NCBI RefSeq assembly: GCF_900115135.1
Contig: NZ_FOVK01000005.1
Span: 1 to 64,000, forward strand
Source of the DNA: Proteiniclasticum ruminis
GTDB taxonomy: Bacteria > Bacillota > Clostridia > Clostridiales > Clostridiaceae
Direction of reading: 5' to 3'
DNA: 64,000 nucleotides
Each line of letters opens with the position of its first letter. Position 1 is the first letter of the stretch. Both the position numbers and the translations under genes were made by a program. This document shows positions 43,784 to 52,111 of this stretch, piece after piece. The notes beneath the pieces are model-generated. The model saw only the letters and a list, made by a program, of their open reading frames with translations, was not told the DNA's origin and did not search any database.

Positions 43784-44703
43784 TATTGTACCCTCACTTT
43801 ACTTTCATAATTTTCGATAGCTTTTCGGATTTTTCCATCATAATGATCTAGAAGGACCTCCGCTTCTTCACGGCTTAGCCCAGTTTTGTTCATGAGAATC
43901 GCTACTTTTACTGATTCACCGCTTTCAAGAAAGAGCGCAACCGCTTCCTCTCCTGTTAAATCCGTGGTCATTTCGATGATTCTTTTAGCTCTTACTTTGA
44001 GTTTTTCATTGGTAGCCCTAACGTCCACCATCAAATTTCCATACACTTTACCAAGCTTCACCATGATCGTTGTTGAAATCATATTAAGTATAAGCTTTTG
44101 TGCTGTTCCTGCTTTCATTCTCGTAGAACCTGTAATGACTTCAGGTCCCACAACAGCTTCAATTGGATACTGCGCTACTTCTGAAATCACTGCATTCTTT
44201 ACACAGCTCACCGATGCTGTGACAGCTCCTAATTCATTGGCATAAACAATGGCGCTTCGAACATAGGGTGTTCTTCCTGAGGCAGCAAGCCCAACAAGAG
44301 CATCTTTCTCACTGAAGCCAATGGCTTTCAGGTCCTCCAGAGCTCCTTCCTCAACATCTTCAGCACCTTCTATGGCATTTTGAAGAGCTTCCACGCCACC
44401 TGCTATGATTCCTTGAACAAGTTCTTTTGAAACACCATAGGTAGGAGGACACTCTGAGGCATCCAGCACACCAAGTCTACCAGATGTACCAGCTCCAATA
44501 TAAATGAGTCTTCCCCCATTCTTCACTTTCTTAAATATTGCCTCTACAGCCGCTTCGATACTGCCGAGGTTCTCCCGGATCACCGCTGCAACCTTCTGAT
44601 CTTCATCATTAATGGTTTCAAGAACCTCATAGGTGCTTAGCTGATCGATTTTTCTGGAATTCTCATTGATTCCTTCCGTATCTAAAAGGTTTAGATCTAT
44701 CAC
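43783..44703 (-). CDS. murQ: N-acetylmuramic acid 6-phosphate etherase MurQ
   Basis: 306 residues from GTG 44703 (GGAG upstream). ..YIGAGTSGRLGVLDASECPPTYG.. is the SIS-domain signature, followed by the C-terminal MurQ helical part with ..NKTGLSREEAEVLL... It removes D-lactate from MurNAc-6P to give GlcNAc-6P. First gene of murQ-EIIA-anmK-membrane protein. An RpiR-type operator lies 40 bases upstream. Confidence 0.96.
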   Translation of the reverse strand: MIDLNLLDTEGINENSRKIDQLSTYEVLETINDEDQKVAAVIRENLGSIEAAVEAIFKKVKNGGRLIYIGAGTSGRLGVLDASECPPTYGVSKELVQGIIAGGVEALQNAIEGAEDVEEGALEDLKAIGFSEKDALVGLAASGRTPYVRSAIVYANELGAVTASVSCVKNAVISEVAQYPIEAVVGPEVITGSTRMKAGTAQKLILNMISTTIMVKLGKVYGNLMVDVRATNEKLKVRAKRIIEMTTDLTGEEAVALFLESGESVKVAILMNKTGLSREEAEVLLDHYDGKIRKAIENYESKVRVQ

Positions 44704-44741
44704 TTCTTCACACTCCTTTTCTTTAAACTCATTATAATCGC

Positions 44742-44760
44742 ATTGAAATTAAATTTCAAT
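44742..44760. promoter_or_regulatory. RpiR-type operator before murQ
   Basis: ATTGAAATTAAATTTCAAT, a dyad with 8-bp arms around TAA. Its core TGAAAT-N3-ATTTCA is the same as that before rpiR. TGAAAT/ATTTCA half-sites recur at 44767-44792. Confidence 0.75.
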
Positions 44761-44791
44761 ATAAAGTGAAATTAATTTAAAAATTTATTTC

Positions 44792-44806
44792 AGTAAACGA
44801 TTGGAT
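44792..44806 (-). promoter_or_regulatory. cre-like site before murQ
   Basis: Minus strand ATCCAATCGTTTACT matches WTGNAANCGNWNNCW with one mismatch. With the cre in the EIIB promoter it suggests joint catabolite control. Confidence 0.5.
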
Positions 44807-44838
44807 GATCTGTAAAGGAAAAAAGCAGCAACCGCTGC

Positions 44839-45675
44839 TTATCTGAGTTCTTCTATGATACTTCTGGTGGTTTTCAAGCTTTCCTTGCTTTGATTGATGT
44901 CAGACTTCGTAATACCGTAATATAGAAGATCCGTAATAATCAAAGAAGAGTTTCTAGATAAGATTGCTCCAAGACGCAGCTCCTTCTCCTCTGTTGGGAC
45001 ATAGAGAAGTGATGAGCAGATCTTACTAAGTTTAGATTTAGACATCTGTGTGATCCCTACGGTGTAAGCCCCTATAGAAGATGCATGACTCAGCGCTGTT
45101 GTCACTTCTTTTGTATTTCCAGTATAACTGATACCAATAGCCACATCTTTGCTATTGATATGAGCTGCTGCAGCCAGCTGAATGTGAGGATCTTTATGAA
45201 AAAGAACTCTCTTATTGATTCGAATCAGTTTGTTCTGAAAGTCATCACATACAATGCCAGATCCACCTACACCAAAAAGATAAATTGTTTCCGCTCCAAT
45301 GAGCTTCTCAATCACATCTTCCAGCACCTGTGGATTGATCAGTTTATAGGTCTGCTCCAGATTCTTCTGATTGATGGCTTGCGCTTTTTTTACCATGATA
45401 TTCATGGTATCTTCTTCTTTGATGATATCGTCAAAATCGACCTCTTCCACACTGGTATCTTTTGCCAGTTCCACTTTAAAAGCGGTGAAACCTTTGAAAC
45501 CCAGTTTTTTGGCGAATCTCACCACTGCAGCTGCTGAAGTATTCACTTTCTCTCCAAGAACTTGAGCACTGTCTTCCAAGATTTCATCCCTGTTGCTTAA
45601 TATATACTCTGCCAATCGCTTTTCTGTATCCGTATAGGTAGAAAACCCTTCCTTGATTCTAAATATGCTGCTCAT
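44839..45675 (-). CDS. RpiR-family regulator (MurR-like)
   Basis: 278 residues. The N-terminal HTH_6 (..TDTEKRLAEYILSNRDEILEDSAQVLGEKVNTSAAAVVRFAKKLGFKGFTAFKVEL..) is followed by a SIS sugar-phosphate domain (..IYLFGVGGSGIVCDDFQNKLIRI..). MurR, which senses MurNAc-6P, belongs here. Its own promoter and that of murQ carry the same dyad, so it probably represses itself and the salvage operon. Confidence 0.92.
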   Translation of the reverse strand: MSSIFRIKEGFSTYTDTEKRLAEYILSNRDEILEDSAQVLGEKVNTSAAAVVRFAKKLGFKGFTAFKVELAKDTSVEEVDFDDIIKEEDTMNIMVKKAQAINQKNLEQTYKLINPQVLEDVIEKLIGAETIYLFGVGGSGIVCDDFQNKLIRINKRVLFHKDPHIQLAAAAHINSKDVAIGISYTGNTKEVTTALSHASSIGAYTVGITQMSKSKLSKICSSLLYVPTEEKELRLGAILSRNSSLIITDLLYYGITKSDINQSKESLKTTRSIIEELR

Positions 45676-45687
45676 ACATCCTCCTTT

Positions 45688-45702
45688 TGAAATTTTATTT
45701 CA
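45688..45702. promoter_or_regulatory. RpiR-type operator before rpiR
   Basis: TGAAAT-TTT-ATTTCA, a perfect dyad 12 bases before the start codon, with the same spacing as the murQ site. Confidence 0.75.
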
Positions 45703-45745
45703 TTGTATTCAGATTATCCTACTTCCTAAAAAGAAGCAACATAAA

Positions 45746-45785
45746 AAGAAACTGCCCGGGATGACTCCAAACAAAGCAGTTTCTT
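45746..45785 (-). terminator. Terminator of the sipW operon
   Basis: AAGAAACTGC/GCAGTTTCTT, a 10-bp stem with a 20-base loop, followed by TTT on the minus strand. It ends the seven-gene surface operon. Confidence 0.8.
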
Positions 45786-45817
45786 AGGAGAGAGAACGCT
45801 TATTCAGTTAAAGACCT

Positions 45818-46486
45818 CTAGTTTGATGCTCCTTTTCTTTTCCTGTCCAGAAAGAGCACTAGAATACCAATTGCCAGCAGCCCTCCGCCATAAAGAAGAT
45901 AATTTTCTCTCTGTTCTCCCGTTTTGGGGAGCTCTTCCTCTTCTTCCGGTTCTTCAGGCTCTTCCGGCAGCGGCAGCGGATCCACGTCTTCATCTTCGAT
46001 TTCTTCAATCATGATGACCCATTCCACTTCCGCCTCTTTTCCCATGAACTCATTGCCCATCTCTTCGGATACCTCTAAAGAGAGATCCCAGCTGAACTCG
46101 CTTTCGGGGAGAAGTTCTTTGATTTTCACATAGTTCTCAAATGACCCTTGCTGGTCCAAGGACTCTCTAAATATTTCCTCCCCTTCTTCTGAGATGACCA
46201 GGGTCATCTGTCGTAGAAGAGCCTCATCCTCTTCCTTTACAGGATTGATTTTGAGATAGAAGTCCACAAACTGACTGGAGTCATTCCTTAAAAAGATCTC
46301 TTGTGTTCTCACATCACCAGGCATGAGTCCTTTGAAATTCTCAAAGAGATCTGTGCTGTTGGGCACAAAGACAAAGAGTTCTGCTTGGTTCCGATACGTT
46401 ACGGAAGATGCATGGACCGGTTTACCCCCTGTTAGGGAAAGAAAGAGAAATAGGAGCAGCAGCACTGTCCATTTTTTCCTCATCAT
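45818..46486 (-). CDS. LPXTG-anchored surface protein, TasA-like fold candidate
   Basis: 222 residues: signal peptide (about 1-26, ending VHA), a ~130-residue strand-rich domain (..FKGLMPGDVRTQEIFLRNDSSQFVDFYLKI..), an acidic Glu/Pro stalk, LPKTG at about 189-193, a membrane helix and RKRK. The ectodomain has the PGD and N-D-(S/G) turns seen in TasA/camelysin proteins. It overlaps the preceding gene by four bases. It may anchor the TasA-like products of the same operon to the wall; this is inference. Confidence 0.82.
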   Translation of the reverse strand: MMRKKWTVLLLLFLFLSLTGGKPVHASSVTYRNQAELFVFVPNSTDLFENFKGLMPGDVRTQEIFLRNDSSQFVDFYLKINPVKEEDEALLRQMTLVISEEGEEIFRESLDQQGSFENYVKIKELLPESEFSWDLSLEVSEEMGNEFMGKEAEVEWVIMIEEIEDEDVDPLPLPEEPEEPEEEEELPKTGEQRENYLLYGGGLLAIGILVLFLDRKRKGASN

Positions 46487-47025
46487 GGTCCACCTCCCTG
46501 TAGCGTTTTATCGGGGTTCACAGTGATTCCCCACATTTCAGTCACCGCAGCTGGTGGATCTGCCTGTATGCCGGAGCCGATGATCTGGAGCTCAAACTTC
46601 AGACCTTCTTTCACTGGCATCTCGAAGGTGCCAATGAGTTTCTCCGTAAGGGCACCTGGCGCTACCATCTCGATATGATAGTAGAAACCATCGGTCCCCT
46701 TAAACCATCCAGGAAGAATCGGCAGCTCCGGAAAATCTGCTGCAGTCACCGCTGTTCCCGAAAGATCTCCACTTTCCGTCTTCCATACTGGTATCACCGC
46801 CGCCCTGATGTAGGCATCGATGTTCCCAGTGTTTCTGATAAATACATTGTCTTTGGTTTCACCATCAAACTCCTCTTCCACAGTGGTGGTCACTGTGCCT
46901 GGGATGAAGGTGTTTATTTCCTCCTGTGTGCTGTCCACCAGCCAGGCTGATGTGAGAAGATTTACGCTGAAGAGAATCACAGCCGCAGCTGATAAAACTA
47001 GAAGTATTTTACGGTACCGTTTCAT
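46483..47025 (-). CDS. TasA/camelysin-like protein 4 (divergent)
   Basis: 180 residues. An N-terminal hydrophobic signal of SipW-dependent type (..RKILLVLSAAAVILFSVNLLTSAWLVDSTQEEINTFIPG..) precedes a beta-sandwich with ..NVFIRNTGNIDAYIRAAVIPVW.. and ..GFYYHIEMVAPGALTEKLIGTFEM.., the pattern of the TasA/CalY family. It is coupled by four-base overlaps to the vWA gene before it and the LPKTG gene after it. Probably exported after cleavage by the operon's SipW. Confidence 0.8.
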   Translation of the reverse strand: MKRYRKILLVLSAAAVILFSVNLLTSAWLVDSTQEEINTFIPGTVTTTVEEEFDGETKDNVFIRNTGNIDAYIRAAVIPVWKTESGDLSGTAVTAADFPELPILPGWFKGTDGFYYHIEMVAPGALTEKLIGTFEMPVKEGLKFELQIIGSGIQADPPAAVTEMWGITVNPDKTLQGGGP

Positions 47026-50000
47026 TCTTCATCTTCCTCCTCTCTTCTCAGGGTGCCATTTTCTTGTGATTGCCCTTGGAGATTCACCGCGTAGCTTTCA
47101 CCGCTGAGCCACTTGTCAGAGGTTTTTCTGTTTGTAAAGATCATTGTGACATCATGGTTCACTTTGCTGAGTTCCACTACTTTTCCATCTGGGACATTGC
47201 TCTTATAGGCTGCTGCTGGTTCAATTGAAATGGTGTCAATGTCATACCTAAAGGACCAGCTGGTGATTTCTGTCACCTTATAGTCTCCCAGTTTGAGACC
47301 TGTGATTTTTTTGGAACCAAGGCCTTGAATGGCCACCTGATAGTTTCCTGTAGGTCCTTCCACCAGGAAGAGGAAACTTTGGTTTTCATCCAGGACACTG
47401 CCTGCCTTCAATTTCTTTTCTATGGTCAAGGCAGCTTTCTTCACGAAAATGGTGAAGTGGTAGTCATCATGACCCTGTCCAGATACCGCAGGCACAATCA
47501 CGGTGTAGCTTGTATACTCTTCAGCACCGATAAACAGTCTGATCTTGAAGGTTGAGTCAAATTCGGGCTCATAGGCTGGAATGCTGTTTACGGTAGACCC
47601 AGCGATAAATTGAGGCTCCAGAGTAACTTCAGGTACTAAGGTCAAAGGTGTTACTGCAGATGGATCCGAATTCACAAATCCGTTTAAAGTCATTCTCTGC
47701 ATGATATCTGTCTGTTCACCCCACCAGATTTCATGGTCTGTGGCTGTCACCTTGGGCACCCACACGTACAGGTTTGCATCAATATCTTCTGACGATGCTG
47801 TCACCGTACCAGTATAGATCGGTGTCACCTTCACAGTAAAGGTGGACTCTTTGTTTTCCACCTCTTCTAGAAGAAGATTGAGCTCCTCAGACAGAATTGT
47901 GTCTCCTGCACCAATGGTGAAGCGTCTTAGCACTGTAGTACCGTCTGTGTCATAAAGGATATACTCCAGGTCTGCGTAGGCGTTGTTAATGCCATCCACC
48001 GTGTAGAGTGGTCCGCCAGGACTGGTTTTATAGGACAGGCCGCTGCCTGCCATGAGTTCATTGGCCGGGATGCTCTGGCTGATGTAGATTCCCTTATCTT
48101 CTGGCTGTGCCAAGTATCTTAATGGAACATCCACATCAGGAACCGGGAAGGCTTCCACGAAAGTTTCTTCCGGTGTATAGATGCCGGAGTCCGGTTTGTT
48201 TGTGACCACTTGGTTTCCACCGATAAAGTCGTCTTTCACATCCACCACAAACTTCACAACGATTTTCTTTCCTCTAGGTCCTGTACTCTCACTGTAAGCT
48301 ACATAGTTTGCAGAGTAGTCAAAACCTGTGATGTCCAGTTTTCCGTTTGGTTTATCCACCACAGCTGTTATACCACCAGGCTGAGGACTTGCAAGGCTCC
48401 ATGGCGCTGAGCTTTCATAATCGGTTCCATTTCCCGTATAGTTGTAGACTTTGATGTCCACACTGGATGCATTAAAACCTGATGAAAACTCAAACTGCTC
48501 TGTGAGCCTGTCTCTCAGTTTGGATTGCGCTGTAAGGGATTCATTGGTGGCGCCTCCGATCTGACTGGAGATGCTTTGGAATATGCTGTTCAGCGAACCT
48601 TGGTTATTCGCTGTGAGATAAAAGTTGTCTGTATAGGTGCCAGCACCTGGATTGGTCATGCTTTGGGCGTTCTCGTAATTGCTGGACACATAGTTCATAA
48701 ACTTGTTCTCATTACTGTTTCCAGCTGGATCTGCCCCATTAAAGATTCCGATGGTGAAGGATGTGGCGCCCAGATTGTTTTTAATGGTTCTTGCCGTCTG
48801 AATCGTCGCATTTGCAACATTTACATCATAATCAGCAAATGAAGTTGGTGTTCCGTCCGTAAACATGATCACAACTCTTTGACGCTGTTCTCCAACAGGT
48901 ATCGAGTTTCCATTAAATACTCGTCTTGCCAAATCCATGCCTAAATCTGTTTTTGTAGCTCCGTCAGACTCTATCCAATCGATGGACTGATTCAATCTGG
49001 CATAGTTTGCCCGGACATCGAGAAGAGATGATGCTAAGTTCCCATCTGTTATGTTCCCCCAAGTAATGGGGTTATTCCCTGTGCTAGGTGACAGAACCTC
49101 AGTATTTCCATAATTCAATCCGTCATTGCTACCACTGGCAAATCCGATCATCGATATTCGATGATTGACATTATTTGTGGTTGCTCTACTATTCACCTGT
49201 TGCACAAAAAGTCTCAACGCATCCTTCAGCACATCTCTTCTGCGGATGGCTGTTGTGTTGTTATAGAAAGTCCAGTTTGGAACATCATCCTCATCATCCA
49301 CACTCACCGTAATCGTATTACCACTTCCTGAAACATAAGAGTATGTATAGGTTCCATCCCTGCTAGTTCTTGTTAATGTGACCTTTCTCAATGTCCCATT
49401 ATTATCTCTTATATATAAAGTGGAACGGACCGAGTACAATGTTCTATTGGTGACTTCATCTCCATTCATATCCCAAGCCATACTACCAGACTGGTCAAGA
49501 ACCAGAACGATGTCTGCTGGAATATGCTGGATGATGGTGGAGAGTTCTCCTGTGGCAAAAGCTTCCAGGGTGATTTCCACCTGATGGGTTCCCGGCAGAT
49601 ACACTGCACTTTTCTTCAGATAGACACTGGGATCATCCAATGCAGAGGCTGCGCCAATGGACATGGGCGCTGCCATCCTGCCAGACCTCATGCTCTTCAT
49701 GGTTTCCATTGGACCAGACACAGCAGGCTTAAGAACACCTGCTCTTGTATAGTTTCTTGCTGTATTCACGGATAAAACCAGTTCTTCTTCCAGATCCTCT
49801 GGATCTTCAAGAGGTTCTTCTGTTGGCTCTGGAGTCTGGGACTGTTCTTTCGGAATTTCCGTGATTTCTTCATTCGTTTCTGGTGATTCATTTACAGTTT
49901 CGGAAGGTTCTTCCTGCTTAATCTCAGAGGACAGCACATCGGGCTCCTCTGCGGCTTCTTCTTCAGGTTTACTCTCCTCTTCAGAAGGAGTTTCAGCTGA

Positions 50001-50195
50001 CGCTTCTGTATTTTCCTCTTCTACAGGAGCGGGAGTTTCCGACGGTTCTTCTTCAATTATGGGTTCTTCCGCGAGTGTTTCCGTAGACTCTGCACTCACT
50101 TCTTGAGGACTTGTCAGCTGCTCTAAAGCATAAACAGGAAAAGGGACGCCAAAGAACATGAATACCGATAAGACAGCTGCCATTAACTTCTTCAA
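47022..50195 (-). CDS. Large secreted von Willebrand A adhesin
   Basis: 1,057 residues from TTG 50195 (GGAGG about 10 bases upstream). Signal peptide (about 1-24), a Glu/Pro/Ser-rich acidic segment (about 28-140), then a vWA domain with MIDAS DQSGS at 234-238 and the TDG loop at 446-448. Strand-rich domains follow, and a Cna-B/prealbumin-like module near the end (..LTIEKKLKAGSVLDENQSFLFLVEGP.., ..VTEITSWSF..). There is no LPXTG or C-terminal helix; it ends in a hydrophilic EEDEE tail, like some pilus-tip-type adhesins. It probably binds host or plant surfaces through the MIDAS metal site. Confidence 0.88.
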   Translation of the reverse strand: MKKLMAAVLSVFMFFGVPFPVYALEQLTSPQEVSAESTETLAEEPIIEEEPSETPAPVEEENTEASAETPSEEESKPEEEAAEEPDVLSSEIKQEEPSETVNESPETNEEITEIPKEQSQTPEPTEEPLEDPEDLEEELVLSVNTARNYTRAGVLKPAVSGPMETMKSMRSGRMAAPMSIGAASALDDPSVYLKKSAVYLPGTHQVEITLEAFATGELSTIIQHIPADIVLVLDQSGSMAWDMNGDEVTNRTLYSVRSTLYIRDNNGTLRKVTLTRTSRDGTYTYSYVSGSGNTITVSVDDEDDVPNWTFYNNTTAIRRRDVLKDALRLFVQQVNSRATTNNVNHRISMIGFASGSNDGLNYGNTEVLSPSTGNNPITWGNITDGNLASSLLDVRANYARLNQSIDWIESDGATKTDLGMDLARRVFNGNSIPVGEQRQRVVIMFTDGTPTSFADYDVNVANATIQTARTIKNNLGATSFTIGIFNGADPAGNSNENKFMNYVSSNYENAQSMTNPGAGTYTDNFYLTANNQGSLNSIFQSISSQIGGATNESLTAQSKLRDRLTEQFEFSSGFNASSVDIKVYNYTGNGTDYESSAPWSLASPQPGGITAVVDKPNGKLDITGFDYSANYVAYSESTGPRGKKIVVKFVVDVKDDFIGGNQVVTNKPDSGIYTPEETFVEAFPVPDVDVPLRYLAQPEDKGIYISQSIPANELMAGSGLSYKTSPGGPLYTVDGINNAYADLEYILYDTDGTTVLRRFTIGAGDTILSEELNLLLEEVENKESTFTVKVTPIYTGTVTASSEDIDANLYVWVPKVTATDHEIWWGEQTDIMQRMTLNGFVNSDPSAVTPLTLVPEVTLEPQFIAGSTVNSIPAYEPEFDSTFKIRLFIGAEEYTSYTVIVPAVSGQGHDDYHFTIFVKKAALTIEKKLKAGSVLDENQSFLFLVEGPTGNYQVAIQGLGSKKITGLKLGDYKVTEITSWSFRYDIDTISIEPAAAYKSNVPDGKVVELSKVNHDVTMIFTNRKTSDKWLSGESYAVNLQGQSQENGTLRREEEDEE

Positions 50196-50258
50196 ACTTC
50201 GTCATCCTCCTTTCATCGATCACAATCCTTGTTTCATATTTTTTCAAGAACTGTTTCT

Positions 50259-50837
50259 TTATTCAGCTGGCCACCCTGTAGCTTCCTGAACTGTTACTCC
50301 ATTATTCTGGCTCTGTACACCCTGTGCAAGAACATCAATTTCAACTTCAGCATTCATAAACGCATTACCAAGTGATGTTGGGAATGTCACCTGTGTGAAG
50401 AGATTCTCTGTGGTCTCTCCAGGTGCTAAGATTTCATTGTAGTAGAACCAGCCGTCTGCTCCTTCTGTCCAGTCCTCCTCATTGAGATCCAACCCGAGCA
50501 CACTAAAGTCAACGTCTGCTGATTGGTCTTCTAAAACGAGGCTTCTGTCCAGCTTGATTCTGACCCAGATGGGATTGTCTCCATCGTTGGTGACACTGAC
50601 GATCTTATCAATGACATCTCCAGGCATAACAAGGTCAAACCCTTCCACTGGGAATGGCTCCATCTCTTCTGTCTCAGGATCGATGGTATCATCATTCAAG
50701 ATCAGCGCCACATTACCCATGGTGACACGGTTCAGCGCTGTGTCTTCAGCGGTGAAGAAGGCTAAGGTCTGGAAGACCATAACAGCCAGGATGCTTGTGA
50801 TGGCAAGAACTGCGATAATTCTCTTATTTCTTTGCAT
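50259..50837 (-). CDS. TasA/camelysin-like protein 3
   Basis: 192 residues. Camelysin-type signal (..IIAVLAITSILAVMVFQTLAFFTAEDTALNRVTMGNVALIL..) with the FFTAED..N..TMGN motif. The body has ..VMPGDVIDKIVSVTNDGDNPIWVRIKL.., ..GWFYYNEILAPGETTENLFTQVTF.. and a final ..IDVLAQGVQSQN.., shared with its paralogue at 50878. Predicted fibre-forming or surface protein released by SipW. RBS GGAGG. Confidence 0.88.
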   Translation of the reverse strand: MQRNKRIIAVLAITSILAVMVFQTLAFFTAEDTALNRVTMGNVALILNDDTIDPETEEMEPFPVEGFDLVMPGDVIDKIVSVTNDGDNPIWVRIKLDRSLVLEDQSADVDFSVLGLDLNEEDWTEGADGWFYYNEILAPGETTENLFTQVTFPTSLGNAFMNAEVEIDVLAQGVQSQNNGVTVQEATGWPAE

Positions 50838-50877
50838 TTTTCATTCTCCTCCATTTTCTTCATTTAATATTCAACTG

Positions 50878-51501
50878 TTATGGTGCATCATAGGCTGCAA
50901 AAGCTTCTGTGACATTTGCAAATCCTTGTGATTGAATGGCTTCTGCGATGACATTAATCTGGAATCCGGAAATACTTTCCATTTCTGCGCTATTTAAGGA
51001 TGCAGGAATGGTTACTTGTGTAAACAGAGGATTTGTGATTCCTCCTGCTGGAAGAACATTTGCAAATCTGAACTCATATGTACTTCCATCGACACCGAAA
51101 TAGCTCCACCCAGCACCTAGAGTTCCAAGAATGGTCTTAGGGTCTGGAATAGCAGCTGCTAACTCCGCATGCTTTGTAAAGGTCACTTTAGCTCTAATAT
51201 ATGCTGGATTGGATCCAGTATTTTCTACCATTGGATCTTTGGGTAAAATTGCCCCAGGATAGATATTGTCATAGGTGTTTGAAAGCACACGATCCGCTTC
51301 CTCATCTACAGCCCAAGTTGTACCAGAAGGACCTGTTGTGGGGACTACCAGAGCTTCATCTAATAGAATCTCCACATTACCCATGGTGAAGGTGTTTTTC
51401 ACTTCATCCGACTGATCTGTAAAATAAGCAAAGGTCATGGCTGCTGCAAAGACAGCAATCAGACTCAGCGCCAGAATCGTAATCTTCTTTTTGTTTTTCA
51501 T
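50878..51501 (-). CDS. TasA/camelysin-like protein 2
   Basis: 207 residues. Signal ..ILALSLIAVFAAAMTFAYFTDQSDEVKNTFTMGNVEILL.., the classic SipW-dependent type with YFTD. The body has ..IYPGAILPKDPMVENTGSNPAYIRAKVTF.., ..FRFANVLPAGGITNPLFTQVTIP.. and ..INVIAEAIQSQGF... Closest to protein 3 among the four paralogues by these segments. Confidence 0.9.
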   Translation of the reverse strand: MKNKKKITILALSLIAVFAAAMTFAYFTDQSDEVKNTFTMGNVEILLDEALVVPTTGPSGTTWAVDEEADRVLSNTYDNIYPGAILPKDPMVENTGSNPAYIRAKVTFTKHAELAAAIPDPKTILGTLGAGWSYFGVDGSTYEFRFANVLPAGGITNPLFTQVTIPASLNSAEMESISGFQINVIAEAIQSQGFANVTEAFAAYDAP

Positions 51502-51521
51502 TTTCTATATCCTCCTTTATA

Positions 51522-52061
51522 CTAAGGTGTGGTAAAGTGCGTAATTGCAGCTGCATCGGCAACCGACTGGTCTACACCTGCCTGCTGATGTGCGTAGGCT
51601 TTGATAACAATGTCTTTCCCTTGAAGTGTTGCGAGTTCTGTCTTCGTAAGTCCTGTTCCGAATGTAACAGTTGAGAATACAGTAAAGGGTTGAGCACTTG
51701 CACTAAGTGGGACTATTGAATTGTACCTATAAATGGTTTTCGTGCCATTTACATTGATACTTACCCAGTTAGCCGGAATAATGTTCAGTACTCCATGGGG
51801 ACTGAGCTGATTGTCTACCATGACATATAAATATGATGGTTCTGAATTTGCCAAAACTGTGACCACAGGTGTCTTGTCAATGACAGCTCCTGGATAGATC
51901 TTACTGTTCTGGGTATAGGTTTCAGTTAATGTAATATCAAGATCACCCACAGTAAAGGTATTGGTGACCGCACTCGTGGAATCCGTCAGATACGCCAGGG
52001 TTGCCAGAGACGCTACAGCCAGGATTGCAATGACAGCCAGGATACTTAGTTTTTTCTTCAT
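51522..52061 (-). CDS. TasA/camelysin-like protein 1
   Basis: 179 residues from ATG 52061 (GAGAGG 8 bases upstream; the GTG three codons earlier overlaps that site). Signal ..SILAVIAILAVASLATLAYLTDSTSAVTNTFTVGDLDITL... It has the PGAVIDKTPVV and ..IVIKAYAHQQAGVD.. strands of the family. It lies directly after sipW and ends with TTP. Confidence 0.88.
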   Translation of the reverse strand: MKKKLSILAVIAILAVASLATLAYLTDSTSAVTNTFTVGDLDITLTETYTQNSKIYPGAVIDKTPVVTVLANSEPSYLYVMVDNQLSPHGVLNIIPANWVSINVNGTKTIYRYNSIVPLSASAQPFTVFSTVTFGTGLTKTELATLQGKDIVIKAYAHQQAGVDQSVADAAAITHFTTP

Positions 52062-52111
52062 AAAAAACACCTCTCTCTTATTTATTTCAAATTGCAGCAG
52101 GGGAGCACTTC

